From positions 682,001 to 746,000 of the forward strand of contig NZ_MIEU01000002.1 in assembly GCF_001968825.1 (NCBI RefSeq): 64,000 bases of DNA. The letters are read 5' to 3'. This document shows, piece by piece, positions 56,006 to 63,759 of this stretch. The DNA comes from Tersicoccus sp. Bi-70. GTDB taxonomy: Bacteria > Actinomycetota > Actinomycetes > Actinomycetales > Micrococcaceae. Within the stretch, counting starts at the first letter, position 1, and each line of letters opens with the position of its first letter. Under the pieces are notes generated by a model, which saw only the letters and a list, made by a program, of their open reading frames with translations, searched no databases and was not told where the DNA came from. Position numbers and translations under genes: made by a program.

Positions 56006-56404
56006 ATGGAAGACGAGCGGACCGACCTGGCACGAAGCGGCGAGGCGATGCGGCGGCGCGTTCTTGGGGACGAGCACGTGGACCGCTCGCTGACGAACGC
56101 GACGGAGTTCGGCCGACCGCTGCAGGAACTCGTCACCGAGTACTGCTGGGGGTACGTGTGGAACCGTCCCGAGCTCGGCCTGCGCGAGCGCAGCCTGATC
56201 AATCTCGGCATGATCGCCGCGCTGGGCAAGCTCGACGAACTCGCGCTGCACGTCCGGGGGGCCATCAACAACGGCCTGACGCCGGTGGAGATCCGCGAAG
56301 CCCTGGTGCAGACGGCGATCTACTGCGGTGTGCCCGCAGCACTCGAGGCCACGCGCACCGCCCAGCGCGTGCTCGACGAGATGGGGATCCAGATCGATGA
56401 GTGA
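56006..56404 (+). CDS. Carboxymuconolactone-decarboxylase-family protein
   Basis: A 132-residue all-helical protein very similar in pattern to gamma-carboxymuconolactone decarboxylase PcaC: TEYCWGYVWNRPELGLRERSLINLGMIAALGK, then LHVRGAINNGLTPVEIREALVQTAIYCGVPAALEA. It has no CxxC, so it is not an AhpD-type peroxidase. PcaC acts in protocatechuate degradation, but no other pca gene is here, so a related decarboxylation is more likely. ATG 56006 has GAAGGAG upstream. The next gene overlaps its end by 8 nt. Confidence 0.9.
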   Translation: MEDERTDLARSGEAMRRRVLGDEHVDRSLTNATEFGRPLQELVTEYCWGYVWNRPELGLRERSLINLGMIAALGKLDELALHVRGAINNGLTPVEIREALVQTAIYCGVPAALEATRTAQRVLDEMGIQIDE

Positions 56405-57293
56405 GCAGCGGATCGGTCTGATCGGCCTCGGCAACATGGGGCGCCCCATGGCGACCCTGCTCGTGGACGCGGGTCACGACGTCGTCGGCTTCGACGTCGC
56501 GCCGTCGGCGCGGCAGGCCGCGGGGGACGCGGGTATCCCGATCGCCGCGAGCGTGGTGGAGCTGGCGGCCACCTGCGACATCGTGATCCTGATGCTGCCG
56601 TCGAGCGACATCGTCGACGCCATCGCCCAGGACCTGCTCGACGCGCCGGACCGGTGCATGACGCTGCTGCTGGACATGAGCTCGTCGATTCCGGACCGGA
56701 CGGTTGCCCTGGCCGAACGCTGCGCGCCGAGCGGTGTCGCTGTGGTCGACGCACCGGTGTCCGGTGGGGTGCTCCGCGCCCGGACGGGCGACCTCACCAT
56801 CATGGTCGGGGGATCGGACCAGGACGTCGCCCGGGTCCAGGACGTGCTGGACGTCCTCGGCGGCAGCGTGGTGCACGTGGGTGCCGTCGGGACCGGACAC
56901 GCGACGAAGGCGCTGAACAATCTGCTGTCCGCCACTCATCTTCTGGCGACGAACGAAGCGGTGCTCGCCGCCCAGACCTTCGGGATCGACCCCGCCGTGT
57001 TCCTCGATGTCGTCAACACCTCCAGCGGCCGCAGTGGGTCCAGCGAGTTGAAGCTTCCGCGCTTCGTGTTGTCCGGCCGCTTCGATTCCGGTTTCTCCGC
57101 CGCCCTGCTGGACAAGGACGTGAGGATCGCGATCGGGGTGGAACAGGCGATGGGCGTACCGGCGCCGGTGAGTGAGGCCGTCGGGCAGCGATGGTCGGAG
57201 CTGACGGCGCGGCTGGAACCCGGAGCCGACCACACCGCCATCATTCGCCCGGTAGAACAGGACCTCGGGCGCGAGGTCCGCGCGACCGACTGA
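56397..57293 (+). CDS. NAD(P)-dependent beta-hydroxyacid dehydrogenase (3-hydroxyisobutyrate dehydrogenase-like)
   Basis: A 298-residue enzyme: Rossmann motif IGLIGLGNMGRPMATLLVDAG (about 5-25), substrate motif DAPVSGGVLRA, and the catalytic Lys in GTGHATKALNNLLS. The family includes 3-hydroxyisobutyrate, tartronate-semialdehyde and 2-(hydroxymethyl)glutarate dehydrogenases; the substrate is undetermined. ATG 56397 overlaps the previous gene by 8 nt, showing translational coupling in the enzyme operon. Confidence 0.92.
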   Translation: MSEQRIGLIGLGNMGRPMATLLVDAGHDVVGFDVAPSARQAAGDAGIPIAASVVELAATCDIVILMLPSSDIVDAIAQDLLDAPDRCMTLLLDMSSSIPDRTVALAERCAPSGVAVVDAPVSGGVLRARTGDLTIMVGGSDQDVARVQDVLDVLGGSVVHVGAVGTGHATKALNNLLSATHLLATNEAVLAAQTFGIDPAVFLDVVNTSSGRSGSSELKLPRFVLSGRFDSGFSAALLDKDVRIAIGVEQAMGVPAPVSEAVGQRWSELTARLEPGADHTAIIRPVEQDLGREVRATD

Positions 57294-57342
57294 CGCCTCA
57301 CCCGCGCCGGGAGTCCACGCGACAGAGCAGAACGGAGCCGTG

Positions 57343-58185
57343 ATGAAGGATCTGACGGGACGGGTGGCCGTGGTCACCGGGGCCGCGAGCGGCATCGGCC
57401 GCGCGATCGCCGAGCGCTGCGCCGACGCGGGCATGGCGGTGGTGCTGGCCGACGTCGAGGACGTGTCCCTGCAGCAGACGGTCGCCGACCTTCAGAACCG
57501 CGGCGCCGAGGCCGCCGGATTGTGCGTCGACGTGCGCGAGCCGGCCGACCTGGAGGCCCTGGCGGCCCTGGCGGTCGACCGCTTCGGCGGGGTGCACCTG
57601 CTGTGCAACAACGCCGGGGTGGACACCGGCGGTCCCTTCGACCAGATTCCGGAAGCGTCCTGGCGCTGGGTGATGGACGTCAACTTCTTCGGTGTGGTCA
57701 ACGGGTGCCAAGCGTTCCTCCCGGCGCTCCGCGCGGCGGGGGAGGGGCACATCGTCAACACGGGCTCCATGGCCGCGGTCAACGCCGGCATGCGGACCAT
57801 GGCCCCGTACATCGCCTCCAAGTTCGCCGTCCTCGGCTTCACCGAGAACCTGGCCGTCGAGCTTGCCGCGACGGACCCGCAGATCGGGGTATCGGCGCTG
57901 TTGCCCGGCGGGGTCAAGACCCGGATGACCGACTCGGAACGCAACCGGCCCGCCGGCGTCGAACTCAGTGAGGACCCTGTCCGCGCCGAGGTGGTCGCGG
58001 GCATCCGCTCGGCCACCGACCGTGACGGTCTGGAGCCGCTGGACGTCGCCGACCTGGTTCTCGACGCGGTCCGAGAGCGTCGTTTCTACGTCCTCACGCA
58101 TCGCGAGGCAGCCCTGGACGCCGTGTCCCAGCGCCTGGCGTGGATGACCGAGGACCGTCAGCCGCTACCCCGCGTCCTGCGATGA
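57343..58185 (+). CDS. Short-chain dehydrogenase/reductase
   Basis: A 280-residue classical SDR: TGAASGIG (about 12-19), CNNAGV, Ser in NTGSMAAV, YIASK, and a longer C-terminal part (LEPLDVADLVLDAVRERRFYVLTHREA) found in SDRs acting on bulky alcohols. ATG 57343 has CGGAG upstream; GTG 57340 is adjacent. Third gene of the enzyme operon. Confidence 0.91.
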   Translation: MKDLTGRVAVVTGAASGIGRAIAERCADAGMAVVLADVEDVSLQQTVADLQNRGAEAAGLCVDVREPADLEALAALAVDRFGGVHLLCNNAGVDTGGPFDQIPEASWRWVMDVNFFGVVNGCQAFLPALRAAGEGHIVNTGSMAAVNAGMRTMAPYIASKFAVLGFTENLAVELAATDPQIGVSALLPGGVKTRMTDSERNRPAGVELSEDPVRAEVVAGIRSATDRDGLEPLDVADLVLDAVRERRFYVLTHREAALDAVSQRLAWMTEDRQPLPRVLR

Positions 58186-58241
58186 CCCCGCCGGACGACG
58201 ACAGGACCACGACGCAGCACGACGGAGAGGGCACCACGGTG

Positions 58242-59429
58242 ATGCAGGTGATGCAGGTGGCGCAGGGGAGCGGCAATCCGCCCGTGCAGGGGTGGGTGGA
58301 CGATCGCTTCCGCGGCGTCCTGGAGGCCTACCTCGAGAACTTCCGGCAGGAGGAGGACGAACTCGGTTCGTCCGTGCACGTCACGATCGACGGCATCCCG
58401 GTGGTGGATCTGTGGGGTGGGTGGGTCGACGAGGGGCGCACGACGCCCTGGGCCGAGGACACGCTCGTGTGCATGATGTCGGTCGCCAAGGGGGTCAGCG
58501 CGATCGCGGTCGGCATCCTGATCGACCGTGGCCTGCTCGATCCGGACGAACCGGTCGCCACGTACTGGTCCGCATTCGCGCAGCAGGGCAAGGAGTCGCT
58601 GCTGGTGCGCTGGATCCTCGACCATCGCGCCGGGCTGCCCGCCCTCGTCGACGAGCCGCTCTGGCCCGGGGCGACCTTCGACCGTGACGCGATGGTCGGG
58701 GCGCTGGAGCGCGCCGCGCCTCTCTGGGAGCCGGGGACGGTGGCGGCCTACCACGTACAGACGCAGGGTTACCTGCTCGGCGAACTGGTGCGGCGGGTCA
58801 CCGGGACGCCCATCGGTCAGTTCGTGCACCGCGAGATCACCGGACCGCTCGGCGCGGACTACTGGATGGGCCTGCCCGCGTCGGAGTTCGGCCGCACCGC
58901 CGACCTCCTGCCGAACGGCCGCTCACGGCTCATCGCCGCTCGCGAGGCCGAGGCCGCCGACTCCCTGCGCGTCCTCGCCCTGGCGCAGAATCCGGACTGG
59001 CCGTGGCGCACCATGGTCAACTCGACCGAATGGCGCACCTCCGAGATCGCCAGCGCCGGCGGCCACGGCAACGGCCGGTCGGTGGCGCGGATCTACGCGG
59101 CCATGGCGAACGGTGGTGCGGTCGACGGCGTGCGCCTGATGTCCCCGGAGTCGGTCGGGCTGATCAGCACGATGCAGCACAACCAGATCGAGCTCGTCCA
59201 GGAGCGGCACTACCGGCAGGGCCTAGGTGTCCTGCTGAATTCCCCGGGCGCCGTCTACATGGGGCCGCACGAGGAGGCGTTCGGGCACCACGGCATCGGA
59301 GGGTCCGCCGGCTTCGCCGACCCGGTCGAGCACCTCTCCTTCGGGTACGCCGTGAACAGGATGCACGAGGTCGGCACCAACGGGCCCCGGGCGAAGCGAC
59401 TCATCGACGCCGTGTACGCGGCACTGTAA
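58242..59429 (+). CDS. Serine hydrolase, beta-lactamase/esterase (EstB-like) family
   Basis: The second penicillin-binding-like serine hydrolase of the cluster, about 395 residues: QGWVDDRFRGVLEAYLENF, VVDLWGGW, SxxK motif S80-V-A-K83, YHV in place of YxN (AAYHVQTQGYLLGELV), and FGHHGIGGSAGFADP near the end. This pattern matches EstB-type carboxylesterases. Start is uncertain: ATG 58242 (or GTG 58239) has GGAGAGG at 58224-58230; ATG 58182 overlaps the SDR stop (ATGA) and would add 20 residues. It is unlike the first hydrolase in detail, so the two are not recent duplicates. Confidence 0.87.
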   Translation: MQVMQVAQGSGNPPVQGWVDDRFRGVLEAYLENFRQEEDELGSSVHVTIDGIPVVDLWGGWVDEGRTTPWAEDTLVCMMSVAKGVSAIAVGILIDRGLLDPDEPVATYWSAFAQQGKESLLVRWILDHRAGLPALVDEPLWPGATFDRDAMVGALERAAPLWEPGTVAAYHVQTQGYLLGELVRRVTGTPIGQFVHREITGPLGADYWMGLPASEFGRTADLLPNGRSRLIAAREAEAADSLRVLALAQNPDWPWRTMVNSTEWRTSEIASAGGHGNGRSVARIYAAMANGGAVDGVRLMSPESVGLISTMQHNQIELVQERHYRQGLGVLLNSPGAVYMGPHEEAFGHHGIGGSAGFADPVEHLSFGYAVNRMHEVGTNGPRAKRLIDAVYAAL

Positions 59430-59439
59430 GGAGAAGGAC

Positions 59440-60192
59440 GTGGCAGCAGAAGGTCAGACCAGGGTCGCCGTCGTCACCGGTGCCGGCCGGGGGATCGGGG
59501 CGGCGGTCGCACGCCGGCTGGCGAGCGACGGGTTCCACGTCGTCGTCGCCGACGTCGACGGGGACACGGCCGCGGCGGTGGCCGAGGAGATCGCCCAGCA
59601 TGGCGGCTCGGCCGAGCCGGCCTGCTTCGACGTCGCGAGTCGTGCGGCCGTCCAGCAGGTGGTCGCGGAGACCGCCGGCCGCCTCGGCCGCCTCGACGTC
59701 GTCGTGAACAACGCGATGTGGATCAGGTACGGCGAACTGGCGGACATGGCCGAGGGGGACATCGATCGCATGCTCGACGTCGGGCTCAAGGGCGTCATCT
59801 GGATGATCCAGGCGGCGACCGGCCCCATGATCGCCCAGGGCTCGGGCTGCATCATCAACGTCTCCTCGCCGGCCGCCGTGAGGGCCACCCGCGACGCCGG
59901 CATCTACGCGGCCGTCAAGGGCGCGGTCTCCAGCCTGACGTGGCAGATGTCGAGCGAACTGGGTCGCAGCGGGATCCGGGTCAACGCCGTCGTGCCCGGT
60001 GCCGTGCCCACGGAGGGCGCGCGACAGCTGGTGGACGAGGAGGGCTACGAGCTGCGTCGATCGAAGACCCCACTCGGCAGGCTCGGCGCCCCCGAGGACA
60101 TCGCCGGCGCCGTCTCCTTCCTGGCCTCCGCGGACGCGTCGTTCGTCAACGGCCAGCTGCTGGCGATCGACGGCGGACTGATCGTCTCCTGA
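59440..60192 (+). CDS. Short-chain dehydrogenase/reductase
   Basis: A 250-residue classical SDR: TGAGRGIG (about 14-21), VNNAMW, Ser in NVSSPAAV, YAAVK, and closing FVNGQLLAIDGGLIVS typical of FabG-like enzymes. GTG 59440 has AAGGAGAAGG upstream, 10 nt after the hydrolase stop. Last gene of the enzyme operon. Confidence 0.92.
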   Translation: MAAEGQTRVAVVTGAGRGIGAAVARRLASDGFHVVVADVDGDTAAAVAEEIAQHGGSAEPACFDVASRAAVQQVVAETAGRLGRLDVVVNNAMWIRYGELADMAEGDIDRMLDVGLKGVIWMIQAATGPMIAQGSGCIINVSSPAAVRATRDAGIYAAVKGAVSSLTWQMSSELGRSGIRVNAVVPGAVPTEGARQLVDEEGYELRRSKTPLGRLGAPEDIAGAVSFLASADASFVNGQLLAIDGGLIVS

Positions 60193-60286
60193 CGGCGCCC
60201 GTCGCGCCTGCCGGTCCTCTCCGGCACGGTACGGTCGGACGCATGGCCGGGCGGGTTGCGCGGCGGGAGGGCAGCAGGAGGAAGTC

Positions 60287-60877
60287 ATGACGTTCGGCGC
60301 AGCGAACGCGGCCCTGCCCGCCGGGCTGACCACCGACGAATTCGTGCTGCGGCCGATCACGGCCGCGGACGCGGAGATGGATCACGCCGCCGTGGTGGAG
60401 ACGCGCGAGCACCTCCGGTTGTGGGAGCAGTCGTCGTGGCCGGAGGACGGGTTCACCGTGGAGGCGAACCGCGCCGATCTCGTCGACATCGAGGAGCGGC
60501 ACGCCGCGCGCCGGGCCTTCACCTACACCGTGCTCGATCCGACCGGCACCTCGTGTCTGGGCTGTGTTTACGTCTTCCCGACCGATGCGACGTTCCTCGC
60601 GCGGTCCACGGTCACGGCCGTGGCGGACCGGGCCTGGGCGGACGTGGACGCGGTGGTCTACTTCTGGGTGCGCGCGTCCCGGATGGCGACCGGGATGGAC
60701 GGACGCCTCCTGGCCGCGCTGCGGGCGTGGTTCGACGAGTGGGAACTCGACACGACCGTGTACGTGACGAACGAGCAGTTCGTGCAGCAGGCGGAGCTGC
60801 TGCTCCGCACCGATCTGACGGTGTGGTTCGAACTGCGTGAACCCGGGAAGACCGGCACGTACCTGGTCTTCGGCTGA
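60287..60877 (+). CDS. GNAT-like acetyltransferase
   Basis: A 196-residue protein with a GNAT-type start (FVLRPITAADAEMDHAAVVETREHLRLWEQSSWPEDG) and a degenerate acetyl-CoA region (VVYFWVRASRMATGMDGRLLAALRAWF). The usual R/QxxGxG/A loop is not evident, so catalysis is uncertain. ATG 60287 has AGGAGGAAG upstream. It lies outside the GntR-controlled operon, with TACGGT near 60230 as a possible own -10. Convergent with the tannase gene. Confidence 0.78.
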   Translation: MTFGAANAALPAGLTTDEFVLRPITAADAEMDHAAVVETREHLRLWEQSSWPEDGFTVEANRADLVDIEERHAARRAFTYTVLDPTGTSCLGCVYVFPTDATFLARSTVTAVADRAWADVDAVVYFWVRASRMATGMDGRLLAALRAWFDEWELDTTVYVTNEQFVQQAELLLRTDLTVWFELREPGKTGTYLVFG

Positions 60878-60935
60878 GACGGATCACGACGCAGGGGAGT
60901 GCGGCGACGGGACGATTCCCGCCGCCGCACTCGTT

Positions 60936-62606
60936 TCAGTTCGTGGCGGTGCAGGTGAAACTGGACGCCTTGCTGGCGTCACCGCCGGTGTACTTGACCC
61001 ACCGGGGGTACTCGCACAGCGGACGGGTGCGGCCGGCGGTCGCCTTGTTGGCATCGACCATCGTGAGCCGGCTGGGCGCCTTACCCTTCTCCACCCAGTT
61101 CATCAGGGTGGGGAGGGCGTCGTACCGGGCATTGAAGGCACCGAAGCCGTGGGAGAAGCCCGGCATCGTGTAGTACTTCATGAAGCCGTCCAGCGTCCTC
61201 TGCCCGAACGCGTCGACCTGGCGCTGGTAGAACGCCGTGGTGTTCTCGGGGGAGATGCCGTCGTCCGCCAGGCCCGTGGTGAGCAGCATCTTGCCGCCCT
61301 TCTTCGCGAAGGCGGAGAGATCGACGTTCGTGCTGTCCAGCTGCTTGGCGACCTCCTGCAGGCGTGAGGACCAGTCGAGCGCGTTGAACTTCGTGGTGTC
61401 GTAGTTCGGGTTGCGGGTCACGATATTGGTGACGATCGCGTTGTACACCGCGTACTGGAAGGCCTCCTTGCCGCTCGCCGGCACGGACGGCTGCTTCACG
61501 GTGCCGAGCGTGAAGACGCTGTACGTGGCCCCGTAGTAGATCGGTGCCGCGGGCACCAGACTGTTGCCGGCGATGGGGAACCCGAGGTTGTGGGTGCTCG
61601 CGATGTCGTTCGCGGCACCGATCTGGGCGTCGGAGAGGCAGGTGTCGCCCGTGTCGGCGCCACCGGGGCATCGCAGGGTGGTGACGTCGAAGGTGTCGAG
61701 GCAGCCCTTCGTGTTGGCGATGACGCCGTCCTTGACACCGTCCAGTCCGTCACACGCCGCGGAGACGGCGCTGACCAGCAGGTTGGTCTTGGCGGGGTTC
61801 AGCCAGCCGGCTCCGCCGTTGCCGTACAGCGCCTTGGCGTAGACGCCGCCGATGCCCGCGTGCATCATCGTCACGTTGTAGGACGGCGTGCCGGCGACGA
61901 CGCCGTCGTAATCCTTCGGGTACAGGCCGGCCGCGTTGATGGCCTCGTGGCCGCCCTGGGAGAATCCGATGAAGTAGAAGCGCTGGGGTGAGCGCTTGAA
62001 CGCCTTCCTGACGAGGGCGACGGCGACGTCGTGGGTCTTCTTGATGGACTGGGTGCCGTAGTTCGCCAGGGCCTCGTCGTTCAGCCCGAACGAGGAGTCG
62101 AAGCCCGCACCCTCGTGGCCACCGTCCGAGCCGAGGGTGACGAAGCCCTGCTGCAGCGGGGTCGGCTGGCCGTCGGGTTGGAGCGCATAGTTGCCGAGGC
62201 CGGTGACGAGGGTGCCGTCGTAGCCGCCGCCGCCCATCTGCAGGGCTCGTCCGTTCCAGTTCCCCGGCAGGTTGACCTCGAACTTGATGGGCGGGGCGGC
62301 CGGATCGACCGGGTGGATGTCGCCGAGCACGCGGCACTGGCCGCCGGACTCGGTCACCCACGTGGCCTTCGTGACCGTCGCCCCGGTGGTCGGCAGCCCG
62401 ATGGACCGAGCAGGGACGGATGCGGCGCCCAGTGACGCGCAACTCCGTGCGGTGATCGCCGGACGGTGGCGGTACCCGCCACCGCCGCCACCGCCGGCCC
62501 CGTGGTCGACGGACGATGCGTCCGCCGGGGCGGAGAGCCCCGTGACGATCAACCCGACGAGGGCAGCAGCACTGGCAAGCGCCCGAACCCGTGACTTCCT
62601 CAACAT
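60936..62606 (-). CDS. Secreted tannase/feruloyl-esterase family protein
   Basis: A 556-residue secreted esterase: signal peptide (about 1-31, ending ADAS), Gly-rich spacer, CASLG, nucleophile elbow GFSQGGHEAINAA, a Ca-site-like region DGLDGVKDGVIANTKGC, and the catalytic end YYTMPGFSHGFGAFN ... CEYPRWVKYTGG. The family cleaves gallate, ferulate or terephthalate-type aromatic esters. ATG 62606 has GAGGAGT upstream on the minus strand. Its products would suit the AAHS transporter nearby, but no shared operator was found. Confidence 0.9.
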   Translation of the reverse strand: MLRKSRVRALASAAALVGLIVTGLSAPADASSVDHGAGGGGGGGYRHRPAITARSCASLGAASVPARSIGLPTTGATVTKATWVTESGGQCRVLGDIHPVDPAAPPIKFEVNLPGNWNGRALQMGGGGYDGTLVTGLGNYALQPDGQPTPLQQGFVTLGSDGGHEGAGFDSSFGLNDEALANYGTQSIKKTHDVAVALVRKAFKRSPQRFYFIGFSQGGHEAINAAGLYPKDYDGVVAGTPSYNVTMMHAGIGGVYAKALYGNGGAGWLNPAKTNLLVSAVSAACDGLDGVKDGVIANTKGCLDTFDVTTLRCPGGADTGDTCLSDAQIGAANDIASTHNLGFPIAGNSLVPAAPIYYGATYSVFTLGTVKQPSVPASGKEAFQYAVYNAIVTNIVTRNPNYDTTKFNALDWSSRLQEVAKQLDSTNVDLSAFAKKGGKMLLTTGLADDGISPENTTAFYQRQVDAFGQRTLDGFMKYYTMPGFSHGFGAFNARYDALPTLMNWVEKGKAPSRLTMVDANKATAGRTRPLCEYPRWVKYTGGDASKASSFTCTATN

Positions 62607-62931
62607 GAGTGACTCCTCGATGAGCAGGACGCGGGCCGGGAGGGGTCCGCAGGGGCCACTATGAGCACCGGCTCAGGGGAGTGTCCACACTTTTGTCAAC
62701 ATTTCTGCGGACAGTCGGCGGCGCGAGGCCGCACTGCCATTGCCCGTCGACGCTCGCTTGCTCGAAGGCAGCCTCCAGATGCGCCGTGCAAGTCGGTGGT
62801 GCAGGTCGGTGGTGCACTCGGCAACTGGGATAAAAGGAATCAATGCAAGCGTCGTTGGTGTCGATGTAGACGGCGGCGAGGATTTGGCTCGAGAGTCGGC
62901 CGCGGCCCGTCAGTTCGTGGTCTCGTCGAGG
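62607..62931. other. Intergenic region with no gene, changed composition
   Basis: This 325-nt stretch holds no convincing gene. It contains TTGACA on the minus strand (62699-62694), possibly a -35 for the tannase gene, and a tandem repeat of GTCGGTGGTGCA (62792-62803 and 62805-62816). Parts are noticeably richer in A/T than the rest of the window (around 62690-62705 and 62828-62845), consistent with a junction to acquired DNA. Confidence 0.6.
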
Positions 62932-63759
62932 ATGTCGGTCCGGTTCAGCCCGTCAGGCGTCTCCGAGGCGGCGCAGCAGTTCGGCGGACGAGCGCGTTCT
63001 CGAACGATCGCCTGACCGTCGCCTCGCGTCGCCCGCGCGGCCGTCCGCCGTGGACTGCGCGTCCTGGTCATCGACGCAGACCCGCAGGGCAACCTGACGG
63101 CCAGCGCCGCCCGCGACGACGTAGCTGCGGACGACATCGGTCTGGCCGACGTGCTCAGCTCCCGAGCGCCCGAGACGCTGGCCGACGTCATCGTCCCCGG
63201 CATCTGGGACGGGCTGAGCGTCGTGCCCACCACCGGCACCGAACTGGCCGCCGTCCGGGACGAACTGATCACCGCCGGCGCCGGCCGAGAGATGAGGCTA
63301 CGCGAGGCCCTCGCGCCGCTCCTGGCCGACTACGAGCTGGTCTTGATCGACTGCGCGCCTAGCCTCGATCAGCTGACCGTCAATGCGCTCACCGCCGCCG
63401 ACGCCGTGCTGATCATCAGCCAGGCCAAGCTGTACAGCCTCAACGGGCTCGACGCGCTGCTGACCACCATCAGCGGCGTCCGCAGTTACTACAACGCGGA
63501 TCTGCGCGTGGCCGGCATCATCGTCAACCTCTACAACCCGCGCACCATCAGCGCCCGCGGCTGGCTCGACGAGCTCACCACCGCTGCCCATGGCCGGGGG
63601 CTGAGCGTGTTCGAGCCGATCATGAACAGCCGCGTCGTCATCGCTGACGCCAGCGAAGCCGCCCGCGGCCTTGACGAGTGGGGGAGTAGCGACGCCCGCG
63701 AGCTCGCCGACGTCTACGACGCCTACCTCACCGCGACCCTCGAAGGAGCGAACGCATGA
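62932..63759 (+). pseudogene. parA: ParA/MinD-type ATPase lacking the P-loop (broken gene)
   Basis: From 63016 the frame reads RRGLRVLVIDADPQGNLTASAA, then LIDCAPSLDQLTVNALTAADAVLI and an unbroken ParA C-terminus. Upstream in the same frame, from ATG 62932, it reads FGGRARSRTIA, the usual ParA lead-in to the Walker A motif, but the KGGVGKT motif is absent and a TGA (63013-63015) stands directly after TIA. About 11 codons fewer than expected separate TIA from RRGLRV, so a short deletion removed the P-loop. The first in-frame start afterwards is GTG 63151, beyond the DADPQGN switch region. The product cannot be a normal ATPase. Its stop overlaps the next start (ATGA). Confidence 0.75.

Noticed and set aside
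56006-56404. Alkyl hydroperoxidase AhpD.
   Set aside because: The CxxC redox motif of AhpD is missing and the pattern matches PcaC.
62740-63015. A separate 91-codon gene upstream of parA.
   Set aside because: It is in the same frame as parA and its last residues are the ParA lead-in to the P-loop, so its 3' half is the broken start of parA; the part before 62932 has no features of a gene.
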